From NCBI RefSeq assembly GCF_022213955.1, contig NZ_JAKNTW010000005.1:62001-126000 (forward strand): a stretch of 64,000 nucleotides of DNA, written 5' to 3'. Both the position numbers and the translations under genes were made by a program. Each line of letters begins with the position of its first letter. Position 1 is the stretch's first letter. Below the pieces are notes generated by a model. The model worked only from the letters and a program-made list of their open reading frames with translations, did no database searches and had not been told where the DNA came from. Origin of the DNA: Dolomitihabitans soli. Lineage in GTDB: Bacteria; Actinomycetota; Actinomycetes; Streptosporangiales; Streptosporangiaceae. Of this stretch, positions 15,514-27,462 are shown one piece after another.

Positions 15514-18192
15514 CCAGGCTCGCCACCGGCGGCCGGATCGACAGGTCCGCCCCGCTGACCTTCACCTTCGACGGCGCCCCGTACACCGGCTACCAGGGGG
15601 ACACGCTGGCCTCCGCGCTGCTCGCCGCCGGGGTCCGCACGGTCGCGACGAGCATCAGGTACGGCAGGCCGCGCGGGATCTTCGCGGCCGGGGTGGAGGA
15701 GCCCAACGCGCTGGTCGAGGTCGACGGCGAGCCCATGGCGACCGCGACCACGGTAGAGCTGCGTGACGGGCTGACGGCACGGAGCCTGACGGGCAGGGGA
15801 CGGTTGACCGCGCCCGACGACCAGGCCGATCAGGCCGGTCATGACCGGATGCACGCCCACTGCGACGTGCTCGTCGTCGGGGCGGGACCCGCCGGGCTGA
15901 CCGCCGCCCTGGAGGCCGGCCGTACCGGGGCCCGGGTGATCGTGGTGGATGAGCGGACCGAGGCCGGCGGCACCCTGCTGGAGACCCGCGACCTGGTCGG
16001 CGACGCGCCCGCGCTCGCCTGGGTGGCCGCCGCCACCGGCCTGCTGGCCGAGCTGCCCGAGGTCCGGGTGCTCACCCGGACCACCGCCCTCGGCCGCTAC
16101 GACGACGGTTACGTGGTCGCCGCCGAACGGCGGGGGTCGCGCGGGCGGCTGTGGCGCATCCGGGCGGCTGAGGTGGTGCTGGCGACGGGCGCGCACGAGC
16201 GCCCGCTGGTGTTCGCGGGCAACGACCTGCCGGGGGTGATGCTCGCCGGCGCGGCCCGAGCGTACGCCAACCGGTACGCCGTGCTGCCGGGGCGGCGAGC
16301 GGTCGTCTTCACCACGGACGACAGCGCCTACGCGGCGGCGGCCGAACTGGCCGAGGCGGGCCTGGAGATCGCCGCCGTCGTCGACCCGCGCCCGGGAGGC
16401 GGCCCTGACACCGCGTTCGAGGTGCTGGCCGGGCACGTGGTGGCGGGCGCGACGGGGACGGCGGAGGTGACGGGGGTCCGGGTCGCGGGCCGGGAGATCG
16501 CGTGCGACCTGGTGCTGGTCTGCGGCGGCTGGAACCCGGTGGCGCACCTCTACGGCCAGGCGGGCGGCCGGCTGAGATACGACGACGACCTCGCCTGCTT
16601 CGTGCCGGAGGGGACGGCCGGCCGCTGCCGGGTGGTGGGCGCCGCCGCCGGGGAGTTCTCGCTGGCGGGGTGCCTGGGGGAGGAGCCGCGCCCCGGCCCG
16701 CCCGCGGCCCCGGTGTGGCTGGTGCCAGGGGACGAACCCGGCTACGACACGCACTTCGTGGACCTCCAGCGTGACGTGACGGTCGCCGACATCGAGGCGG
16801 CGCTGGCCACGGGCATGACCTCGGTGGAGCACGTCAAGCGGTACACGACCGCGGGGACCGCGCACGACCAGGGCAAGACCTCGGCCGTCACCGCCGTCGG
16901 CGTGATCTCCGCGTTGCGCGGCGTGCCGATGGGCGACCTGGGCACCACCACGTTCCGCCCGCCGTACACGCCGGTGTCCTTCGCGCTGCTCGCCGGGCGG
17001 GACCGGGGGGTGCTGCACGACCCGGTGCTGACCACGGCCATGCACCCCTGGCATGTGGCGCGCGGCGCGGTGTTCGAGGACGTCGGCCAGTGGAAGCGCC
17101 CGCACCACTACCCGGGGCCGGGCGAGGACATGGCCGCCGCGGTACTGCGGGAGTGCCGGGCGGCGCGCGAGGGGGTCGCGGCGATGGACGTCTCGACCCT
17201 CGGGAAGATCGACGTCCAGGGGCCCGACGCGGGGGAGTTCCTCAACCGGGTCTACACCAACGCCTTCGCCAAACTGCCCGTCGGTTCGTGCAGGTACGGG
17301 GTGATGTGCCGGGCGGACGGGATGGTGTTCGACGACGGCGTCACGATGCGCCTGGCGCCGGACCGCTTCCTGATGAGCACCACGACGGGCAACGCGGCGG
17401 CCGTGCTCGACTGGCTGGAGGAGTGGCTGCAGACCGAGTGGCCCGACCTGCGGGTGCGCTGCACGTCGGTCACCGACCAGTGGGCCGGGGTCGCCGTCGT
17501 CGGGCCGCGCTCGCGCGACGTCGTCGCCGCCCTGGCGCCGGGACTCGTGCTGGACAACGCGGGCTTCCCGTTCATGACCTGGCGGGAGACGGACGTGCCC
17601 GGGGCGGGGGGCGCCGCGCGGGTGGCCAGGATCAGCTTCTCCGGCGAGCTGGCCTACGAGGTGTACGTCCCGTGGTGGTACGGCCTGGCGCTGTGGGAGG
17701 CCGTGCTGGCGGCGGGCGAGCCGTACGGGATCACGCCCTACGGGACCGAGACCATGCACGTGCTGCGGGCGGAGAAGGGCTACCCGATCATCGGGCAGGA
17801 CACCGACGGCACGGTGACGCCGGTCGACCTGGGCCTCGGCTGGGCCGTCTCGAAGACCAAGGACTTCATCGGCCGCCGGTCGCTCTCCCGCTCCGACACC
17901 TCCCGGCCGGACCGCCGGCAACTGGTCGGGCTGCTGCCGATCGACGGCGAGGAGTCGCTGCCCGAGGGCGCGCAACTCGTCGAGGACCCGGACGTGCCGG
18001 TGCCGGTGCCGATGATCGGGCACGTCACCTCCAGCTACCGCAGCGCGGCGCTCGGCGCCACCTTCGCGCTCGCGCTGGTGAAGGGCGGCCGGGACCGGAT
18101 CGGCACGACGGTCTTCGCCCCGCTCGGCGACCGGGTGGTCGCCGCCCGGGTGGCCGATCCGGTGCTGTACGACAAGGAAGGAGCACACCGCG

Positions 18193-18200
<8 letters not shown>
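15510..18200 (+). CDS. soxA: Sarcosine oxidase, alpha subunit
   Basis: An 896-residue subunit, a little shorter than the roughly 960-1000 usual. The N-terminus holds a 2Fe-2S-ferredoxin-like fold without cysteines (FTFDGAPYTGYQGDTLASAL). From about residue 118 comes a dinucleotide domain (VLVVGAGPAGLTAALEAGR) that binds NAD+, and the C-terminal 380 residues are a GcvT-like folate domain (ATAMDVSTLGKIDVQG-type segment, RVYTNAFAKLPVGSCRYGVM, ISFSGELAYEVYVP, GTETMHVLRAEKGYPIIGQD). The folate domain takes up the formaldehyde released from sarcosine as methylene-tetrahydrofolate. ATGA overlap with soxD and an eight-base overlap with soxG indicate tight coupling. Confidence 0.95.
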
Positions 18201-21179
<2,979 letters not shown>

Positions 21180-21195
21180 AAGGTCGTGATCGCCG

Positions 21196-22302
21196 GTGAC
21201 GAGCCTGGTCTCCACCCTTCCCGGCCGCTACTACACCGATCCCGCGGTGTTCGCCGAGGAACAGCAGCACGTCTTCGAGTCCATGTGGGTCTGCCTGGCG
21301 AGGTCGGCCGACCTCGCCGTCCCCGGCGCGTTCCGGACGTTCACGGTCGGGTCCGAGAGCGTCATCGTGACCAGGGCCAGGGACGGCTCCTGCCGGGCCT
21401 TCCTCAACGTGTGCCGGCACCGGGGCGCCCGGCTGTGCGTGGCGGAGTCCGGCCAGGTACGGCGGGCCTTCCAGTGCCCCTACCACGCCTGGACCTACGA
21501 CCTCGACGGCAGGCTGATCGCGGCGCCCAACCTGACCAGCATGCCCGACGTCGACCGCGTCGCCTACGGCCTGATCAACGTGCACGTCCGGGAGTGGCTC
21601 GGCTACGTGTGGGCGTGCCTGGCCGACGAGCCGCCCTCCTTCGAGGAGGAGGTCGTGGGCGCCTGCGTGGAGCGGCTCGGCGACCTCGGCGTCCTCGACC
21701 GCTACCAGGTGGGCGAGCTGGAGGTGGGCCGCCGGATCACCTACGACGTGCGCGCCAACTGGAAGCTGATCATCGAGAACTTCATGGAGTGCTACCACTG
21801 CGCCACCATCCACCCCGAGCTGACCGAGGTCCTGCCGGAGTTCGCCGACGGCTACGCCGCGCAGTACTACGTCGGCCACGGCGCCCGGTTCGGCGACGAC
21901 GTCCGCGGCTTCACGATCGACGGGAGTGAGGGGCTGGACCGGATCCCGGGCGTCTCCGGCGACCACGATCGCCGGTACTACGCGATCACCGTGCGCCCGC
22001 AGGTCTTCATCAACCTGGTGCCCGACCACGTGATCTTCCACCGGATGTACCCGCTGGCCGCCGACCGCACCGTCGTGGAGTGCGACTGGCTCTATCTGCC
22101 GGAGGTGGTGGCGGGCGGCAGGGACGTCTCCCGTTCGGTGGAGCTCTTCCACCGCGTCAACCAGCAGGACTTCGACGCCTGCGAGCGCTGCCAGCCCTCG
22201 ATGTCCTCCCGCGCCTACGCGGACGGGGGCGTGCTGGTGCCGAGCGAGCACCACATCGCCGGTTTCCACGAGTGGCTGCTGGCCAGGCTGGGCCGCGCCT
22301 GA
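21196..22302 (+). CDS. gbcA: Rieske non-haem iron oxygenase, probable glycine betaine monooxygenase
   Basis: A 368-residue alpha-type oxygenase starting at GTG 21196. The Rieske centre is Cys73, His75 (CRHRGARL) and Cys94, His97 (CPYHAW). The mononuclear iron site is NFMECYHCATIHPE with His201 and His206. It resembles GbcA and choline monooxygenase rather than aromatic-ring dioxygenases. In this operon, glycine betaine demethylation to dimethylglycine is the missing first step, so that role is strongly suggested. The usual GbcB ferredoxin-reductase gene is not adjacent; the Rieske ferredoxin at 9173 or an unlinked reductase would have to supply electrons. The gene lies 16 bp after the dimethylglycine oxidase gene and ends the operon. 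Confidence 0.88.
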   Translation: MTSLVSTLPGRYYTDPAVFAEEQQHVFESMWVCLARSADLAVPGAFRTFTVGSESVIVTRARDGSCRAFLNVCRHRGARLCVAESGQVRRAFQCPYHAWTYDLDGRLIAAPNLTSMPDVDRVAYGLINVHVREWLGYVWACLADEPPSFEEEVVGACVERLGDLGVLDRYQVGELEVGRRITYDVRANWKLIIENFMECYHCATIHPELTEVLPEFADGYAAQYYVGHGARFGDDVRGFTIDGSEGLDRIPGVSGDHDRRYYAITVRPQVFINLVPDHVIFHRMYPLAADRTVVECDWLYLPEVVAGGRDVSRSVELFHRVNQQDFDACERCQPSMSSRAYADGGVLVPSEHHIAGFHEWLLARLGRA

Positions 22303-22417
22303 TCCACGCGTCGGGAACGCGTAACCTGGCGGGCAGGTGGGCGGCTCGGCACGTCGAAGGGGATCGCTCCCGGGACGGCGATCGGCGCGCTAGCATGGAA
22401 CGCAGCGCAGCTATTGA

Positions 22418-22432
22418 GAGGCATACTGCCTC
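22418..22432. promoter_or_regulatory. Perfect palindrome upstream of helD
   Basis: GAGGCA and TGCCTC flank TAC, 28 bp ahead of the TTG start of helD. TAGCAT at 22391-22396 could be a -10 box, placing the palindrome in the 5' leader as an operator or RNA hairpin. The regulator is unknown. Confidence 0.35.
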
Positions 22433-22460
22433 GGTTAATTGTCTCACGGAGGACCAAATC

Positions 22461-24665
22461 TTGTCAAGCGGAGAGATCGGCCACGAGCAGGAAAACGTCT
22501 CGATGCTCTACGGCAAGCTCGACGAACTCCGGGAGAGGACCTCGAAACGGCTGGCGGTCGCACTGACGGACGAGGCGGAGAACGATCAGGCCAAAGTCGA
22601 ACGCGACGCCGCCGCGGCCCGCTACACCGAGCGGCTCGGCCACCTCGACGCCGCCGAGAACGGCCTGTGCTTCGGCAGGCTCGACTTCCGTGACGGCGAA
22701 CACTTCCACATCGGCAGGATCGGGATCACCGACGACGAGGGCGACTACGAGCCGCTGCTGCTCGACTGGCGGGCCCCGGCCGCGCGGCCGTTCTACCTCG
22801 CGACCGCCGCCGCCCCCGGCGACGTACGGCGGCGCAGGCACATCCGGACGAGCGGCAGGACCGTGACCGCCGTCCACGATGAGACCCTCGACCCCGACAG
22901 TGCGGGCCCGGAGGGGCTCGTCGGGGAGGCGGCCCTGCTGGCGGCGCTGGACGCCGGCCGTACGGGCAGGATGGGCGACATCGTGGAGACCATCCAGGCC
23001 GAGCAGGACCGGATCATCCGCTCCGGCCATCGGGGGGTGCTCGTGGTGCAGGGCGGTCCGGGCACCGGCAAGACGGCGGTGGCGCTGCACCGGGCCGCGT
23101 TCCTGCTCTACACCCACCGTGACGTGCTCTCCAGGCGCGGTGTGCTGATCGTCGGCCCGAACACCACCTTCCTGCGCTACATCGGGGAGGTGCTGCCGTC
23201 GCTGGGCGAGAGCGGGGTGCTGCTGTCGACGGTCGCCGAGTTGTTCCCCGGCGTGCTGGGGGACCGGGTGGAGCCGGACGAGACGGTGGCGGTCAAGGGC
23301 CGGGCCGCCATGGCGGAGGTGCTGGCCGGGGCGCTCGCCGACCGGCAGTGGGTGCCGGACGAGGTCCTGGAGGTCGCGGGCGAGACGGACACCCTCCAGC
23401 TGGACGGCGCGACCTGCCGAGGGATCCGCGACCACGCCAGGGAGTCGCTGCTGCCGCACAACGAGGCCAGGCGGATCGTCGTCACGGAGGTGATCGGCAC
23501 GCTGGCCGGGCAGGTCGTCCGGCGGCTGGGCGGCACGGACCTCGTCGACGACGGGGAGATCAAGCGGATCTGCGCGGATCTGATCGGCGACGAGGGAGTG
23601 CAGGCGGCCATCGACACATTGTGGCCGAGCCTGAGCCCGCAGCGGTTCCTGGACGACCTGTTCGGTTCGCCGGAGCGGCTCGCCTCGGCGGCGCCCGAGC
23701 TCACCGAGCGGGAGCGCGCGGCGCTGCTGCGCGAACCCGGCGGCTGGAGCGCCGCCGACGTGCCGCTGCTGGACGAGGCGGCCGAGCTGCTCGGCGCGGA
23801 CGAGCGGCTGACCGCTGTGCTCGCGGAGCGTGAGCATCGCCGCCGCGTGGAGTACGCCCAGGGCGTGCTGGAGATCGCGCACGGCTCGCGGTCCACCGAT
23901 CACGATGTGCTGTCGGCCGCAGACCTGGTCGACGCCGAGTGGCTGGCGGCCCGGCACGAGGCCCCCGACCACCGCACCACCGCCGAGCGCGCCGCCGCCG
24001 ACCGCTCGTGGACCTTCGGCCACGTCATCGTGGACGAGGCTCAGGAGCTGTCGCCGATGGCCTGGCGGATGCTGATGCGGCGCTGCCCGACCAGGTGGAT
24101 GACGCTGGTCGGCGACGTCGCGCAGACCGGCGACCCGGCGGGCACGTCGTCGTGGGAGGCCGTGCTCGACCCCTACGTGCGGGACCGGTGGCGGCTGGAG
24201 CGGCTGAACGTGAACTATCGCATGCCCGCCGAGGTCATGGCGGTCGCGGCCGACGTGCTCGCCGCGCTCGGCACCGCGCTGGAGCCGCCCCGCTCGGTGC
24301 GCGAGACCGGTGTCGTCCCCTGGCACACGGGTCCGGACGCGCTGGCGGAGATCGTGGCGGCCGAGGCGGCCCTGCCGGGCACGCTCGCGGTGATCGCGCC
24401 GGAGGGCCGGCTGGCCGACCTGGCCGAGGCCCTGCCCGACGCCGTGCTCGGCGACCCGGAGAGCCCGTTCTCGATCCTGGGCGTACGGCAGGCCAAGGGG
24501 CTGGAGTTCGACTCGGTCGTGCTCGTCGACCCCGCCCGGATCGTCGCCGAGTCGGCACGCGGTCTGAACGATCTCTACGTCGCCCTGACGAGGACGACCC
24601 AGCGCCTCGGCGTCGTCCATTCCGGCGACCTCCCGGCGACGCTCGCCCGCCTGCGTCACCGCTGA
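22461..24665 (+). CDS. helD: HelD-like RNA polymerase recycling motor / UvrD-like helicase
   Basis: A 734-residue superfamily 1 ATPase. The start is TTG 22461 (LSSGEIGHEQENVSMLYGKL), seven bases after GGAGGA; upstream in-frame ATGs such as 22395 lack a ribosome site and family similarity. The N-terminal coiled region (KLDELRERTSKRLAVAL) matches the arm that enters the RNA polymerase secondary channel. Walker A GGPGTGKT has Lys204; Walker B is VIVDEAQELSPMAWRML; later motifs include LNVNYRMP, QAKGLEFDSVVLVDP and YVALTRTTQRL. Actinobacterial (class II) HelD removes stalled or rifamycin-bound RNA polymerase from DNA and can give rifampicin tolerance. The gene is monocistronic. Confidence 0.9.
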   Translation: MSSGEIGHEQENVSMLYGKLDELRERTSKRLAVALTDEAENDQAKVERDAAAARYTERLGHLDAAENGLCFGRLDFRDGEHFHIGRIGITDDEGDYEPLLLDWRAPAARPFYLATAAAPGDVRRRRHIRTSGRTVTAVHDETLDPDSAGPEGLVGEAALLAALDAGRTGRMGDIVETIQAEQDRIIRSGHRGVLVVQGGPGTGKTAVALHRAAFLLYTHRDVLSRRGVLIVGPNTTFLRYIGEVLPSLGESGVLLSTVAELFPGVLGDRVEPDETVAVKGRAAMAEVLAGALADRQWVPDEVLEVAGETDTLQLDGATCRGIRDHARESLLPHNEARRIVVTEVIGTLAGQVVRRLGGTDLVDDGEIKRICADLIGDEGVQAAIDTLWPSLSPQRFLDDLFGSPERLASAAPELTERERAALLREPGGWSAADVPLLDEAAELLGADERLTAVLAEREHRRRVEYAQGVLEIAHGSRSTDHDVLSAADLVDAEWLAARHEAPDHRTTAERAAADRSWTFGHVIVDEAQELSPMAWRMLMRRCPTRWMTLVGDVAQTGDPAGTSSWEAVLDPYVRDRWRLERLNVNYRMPAEVMAVAADVLAALGTALEPPRSVRETGVVPWHTGPDALAEIVAAEAALPGTLAVIAPEGRLADLAEALPDAVLGDPESPFSILGVRQAKGLEFDSVVLVDPARIVAESARGLNDLYVALTRTTQRLGVVHSGDLPATLARLRHR

Positions 24666-24825
24666 ACCACGCCTGAACCACACCGCCGCGCGTAACACGG
24701 TTGAAACTTTCATCGGTGCCGACCGTGCGCGCGGTGGTGTTGTACGAGGTCAACTGTGGGACGCCTGCTCCGCGCCGGTCAGAGAGCCGGCGGCCTGTGT
24801 ACTTCCGCCCGAAATCCCAACACTC

Positions 24826-24839
24826 TGGGAGCGCTCCCA
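24826..24839. promoter_or_regulatory. CebR/CelR operator upstream of the cellulase gene
   Basis: TGGGAGCGCTCCCA is a perfect 14-bp palindrome identical to the cellobiose-responsive LacI-family (CebR/CelR) box known in Streptomyces and Thermobifida. It lies 84 bp ahead of the GH6 start codon, so induction by cello-oligosaccharides is expected. The regulator gene is not in the window. Confidence 0.92.
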
Positions 24840-24923
24840 CCGGCGACTGCCGAGCTGGGTGCTGCGAGGCCGTCCGCACGAGGCGGCGGACTCATCGGTT
24901 TCATTAAGGGAGACGAAACAGCG

Positions 24924-27269
24924 ATGGAACCCCAACGGAGTTCCTGGCGCAGAGCGCTGACGACGGTGGTCGTCTCGATGCTCGCCGCCGTCGGACTCAT
25001 CGCCAGCCCGGCCCCGGCCAGTGCTGCGGTCGCATGTGAGGTCACTTACGCCAAGGCATGGGAGGGCGGGACCGGATTCGGGGGAAACCTCACGATCCGC
25101 AACCTGGGCGATCCCCTCACCTCGTGGCGGCTCACCTACGCCTTCCCGGGTAACCAGCAGGTGACCCAGGGGTGGAACGCCACCTGGTCCCAGTCGGGCC
25201 AGAACGTGACGGTCGAGAATCTGTCATGGAACGGCGCCCAGGCGACCGGCGCCCAGTGGACCGCCGGATTCAACGGCAGCTTCTCCGGCACCAACGCCAA
25301 CCCGACCAGCTTCTCGATCAACGGGACCGTGTGCACCGGGCAGCCCGGCCCGACCCAGTCACTGGTCGTCACCCCCACATCGGTCAACGTCCCCGAGGGC
25401 GCCAGCGCCACCTACGGCGTACGGCTCGCGAGCCAGCCGTCCGGCAACGTCACGGTCACCTCGGCCGCCGCCTCCAGCGGTGACGCCAACCTCACCGTCT
25501 CCGGCGGCGCGAGCCTGACCTTCACCTCCGCCAACTGGAACACCGCCCAGAACGTGACCGTGTCGGCGGCGCAGGACACCGACACCACCAACGGCACCCG
25601 CACGATCAACGTCTCCTCCTCCGGCCTGACCACCGTCCCCGTGACGGCCACCGAGGTGGACGACGACTCGGGCACCGGGACCCAGGCGCTCGTGGTGACC
25701 CCGACCAGCGTCAGCGTCCCCGAGGGCTCGACCGCGACCTACGCGGTACGGCTCGCGGTTCAGCCGACCGCCGGCGTGACGGTCACCTCGGCCGCCGCCT
25801 CCAGCGGTGACACCAACATCACCGTGACCGGTGGCGCGAGCCTGACCTTCACCACCGCCAACTGGAACACCGCCCAGAACGTGACCCTGTCGGCGGCGCA
25901 GGACACCGACACCACCAACGGCACCCGCACCATCAACGTCACCTCCACCGGCCTGACCGCCGTGGCCGTCAGCGCCACCGAGGCGGACGACGACGGCGGC
26001 GGCGGCGAGGGCCACGTCAACAACCCCTACGCCGGCGCCACCGGCTACGTGAACCCCAACTGGTCGGCCAAGGCGCGTTCGGAACCGGGCGGCAGCGCGG
26101 TGGCCAACGTCTCGACCGGTGTGTGGCTGGACCGCATCGCCGCGATCACCTCGGGCTCCGCCGGGAGCAACACCATGGGTCTCCGCGAGCACCTGGACGA
26201 GGCGCTGGTGCAGGACGCGGCCAACGGCAGCTCGGCCCTGACGATCCAGATCGTCATCTACAACCTGCCGAACCGCGACTGCTCGGCGCTGGCCTCCAAC
26301 GGTGAGCTCCACATCGCGCAGAACGGCCTCAACAGGTACAAGACCGAGTACATCGACCCGATCGCCGCGATCATGGCTGACCCCAAGTACGCCGGCCTGC
26401 GGATCGTGTCGGTCGTCGAGATCGACTCGCTGCCCAACCTGGTCACCAACCTGAACATCGCGAAGTGCCAGGAGGCGCAGTCGACCGGCGCCTACGTGCA
26501 GGGCGTCCAGTACGCGCTGAACAAGCTGCACGCGGTGCCCAACGTCTACACCTACGTGGACGCCGCGCACCACGGCTGGCTCGGCTGGGACTCCAACTTC
26601 GGACCCGCGGCGGACCTGTTCGCCAGCACGGCCCGGGGCACCACCGCCGGCATGGCCAGCGTGGACGGCTTCATCACCAACACCGCCAACTACTCGGCCC
26701 TGTCGGAGCCGCACTTCACCATCAACTCCACCGTCAACGGCACCTCGGTCCGCCAGTCGAAGTGGCTTGACTGGAACTTCTACGTCGACGAGCTGACCTA
26801 CGCCCAGGCGTTCAGAAACCGGCTCGTCTCATCGGGCTTCTCCAGCAACATCGGCATGCTGATCGACACCTCGCGCAACGGCTGGGGCGGCTCCGCCCGC
26901 CCGGCCGCGCCCAGTACCTCCACCGTGCTGGAGACCTTCGTCAACGACTCCCGGATCGACCGCCGGTTCCACGCCGGCAACTGGTGCAACCAGAGCGGTG
27001 CCGGCCTGGGCGAGCGGCCGCGCGCCAACCCGGCCACCGGTATCGACGCCTACGTCTGGATCAAGCCTCCGGGCGAGTCGGACGGCTCCAGCGAGTTCAT
27101 CGAGAACGACGAGGGCAAGGGCTTCGACCGGATGTGCGATCCCACGTACCCCGGCAACGAGCGCAACGGCAACAACATGAGTGGCGCGCTGAACGGCGCC
27201 CCCCTCTCCGGGCACTGGTTCTCCGCCCAGTTCCGCCAGCTCCTGCAGAACGCCTACCCGCCCCTCTAG
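24924..27269 (+). CDS. Secreted cellulase: CBM2, two Calx-beta-like repeats, GH6 catalytic domain
   Basis: A 781-residue exported glycoside hydrolase. The Sec signal peptide covers about residues 1-36, ending ASPAPASAA. Residues 37-140 form a family 2 cellulose-binding module (CEVTYAKAW ... GTVCTG, paired Cys, exposed Trp in SWRLTYAFPG and GWNATWSQ). Two 109-residue repeats follow (starting near 145 and 254), resembling extracellular Calx-beta-type linker domains. The GH6 domain runs from about 365 to the end. Candidate catalytic acids are in VVEIDSLPNL, YVDAAHHGWLGW and WIKPPGESDG. It resembles the exocellulase Cel6B, so cellobiose release from cellulose chain ends is likely. Regulation by the CebR box upstream is expected. 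The start ATG 24924 has AAGGGAGA about ten bases before it. Confidence 0.93.
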   Translation: MEPQRSSWRRALTTVVVSMLAAVGLIASPAPASAAVACEVTYAKAWEGGTGFGGNLTIRNLGDPLTSWRLTYAFPGNQQVTQGWNATWSQSGQNVTVENLSWNGAQATGAQWTAGFNGSFSGTNANPTSFSINGTVCTGQPGPTQSLVVTPTSVNVPEGASATYGVRLASQPSGNVTVTSAAASSGDANLTVSGGASLTFTSANWNTAQNVTVSAAQDTDTTNGTRTINVSSSGLTTVPVTATEVDDDSGTGTQALVVTPTSVSVPEGSTATYAVRLAVQPTAGVTVTSAAASSGDTNITVTGGASLTFTTANWNTAQNVTLSAAQDTDTTNGTRTINVTSTGLTAVAVSATEADDDGGGGEGHVNNPYAGATGYVNPNWSAKARSEPGGSAVANVSTGVWLDRIAAITSGSAGSNTMGLREHLDEALVQDAANGSSALTIQIVIYNLPNRDCSALASNGELHIAQNGLNRYKTEYIDPIAAIMADPKYAGLRIVSVVEIDSLPNLVTNLNIAKCQEAQSTGAYVQGVQYALNKLHAVPNVYTYVDAAHHGWLGWDSNFGPAADLFASTARGTTAGMASVDGFITNTANYSALSEPHFTINSTVNGTSVRQSKWLDWNFYVDELTYAQAFRNRLVSSGFSSNIGMLIDTSRNGWGGSARPAAPSTSTVLETFVNDSRIDRRFHAGNWCNQSGAGLGERPRANPATGIDAYVWIKPPGESDGSSEFIENDEGKGFDRMCDPTYPGNERNGNNMSGALNGAPLSGHWFSAQFRQLLQNAYPPL
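25356..25997 (+). repeat. In-gene tandem domain repeat (2 x about 327 bp)
   Basis: Two copies start at 25356 and 25683 and encode the spacer domains of the GH6 cellulase. Both contain VVTPTSV, PEG, VTSAAASSGD, GGASLTFT, NWNTAQNVT and AAQDTDTTNGTRTINV. High nucleotide identity suggests recent duplication or homogenisation. Confidence 0.9.
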
Positions 27270-27290
27270 ATCACCTGGTAGATCACCTGA
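27267..27290 (+). repeat. 12-bp tandem duplication at the cellulase stop codon
   Basis: TAGATCACCTGG (27267-27278) is followed directly by TAGATCACCTGA. The first copy begins with the TAG stop of the GH6 gene, so the stop codon itself is duplicated. Confidence 0.8.
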
Positions 27291-27296
27291 AGTGAG

Positions 27297-27334
27297 AGGG
27301 CCCCGCCACCGGTGCGATCCGGTGGCGGGGCCCT
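27297..27334. terminator. Strong terminator after the cellulase gene
   Basis: Perfect 16-bp arms (27297-27312 and 27319-27334) with a 6-nt loop, GC-rich, 28 bp past the GH6 stop. It could also stop transcripts of the convergent LuxR gene, which ends at 27463. Confidence 0.9.
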
Positions 27335-27462
27335 CGCCGTTCCCCGCGGGCCGTCAGTCCGTGCCGGGGATCGGGGGCGGCGAGCGCGAGCTCGGCGAGG
27401 CCCCGAGTCGCGACGGAGGTTTCGCGACGCTTCGAAGAGGGCCCGCGCCGCGTCCCCATTCG

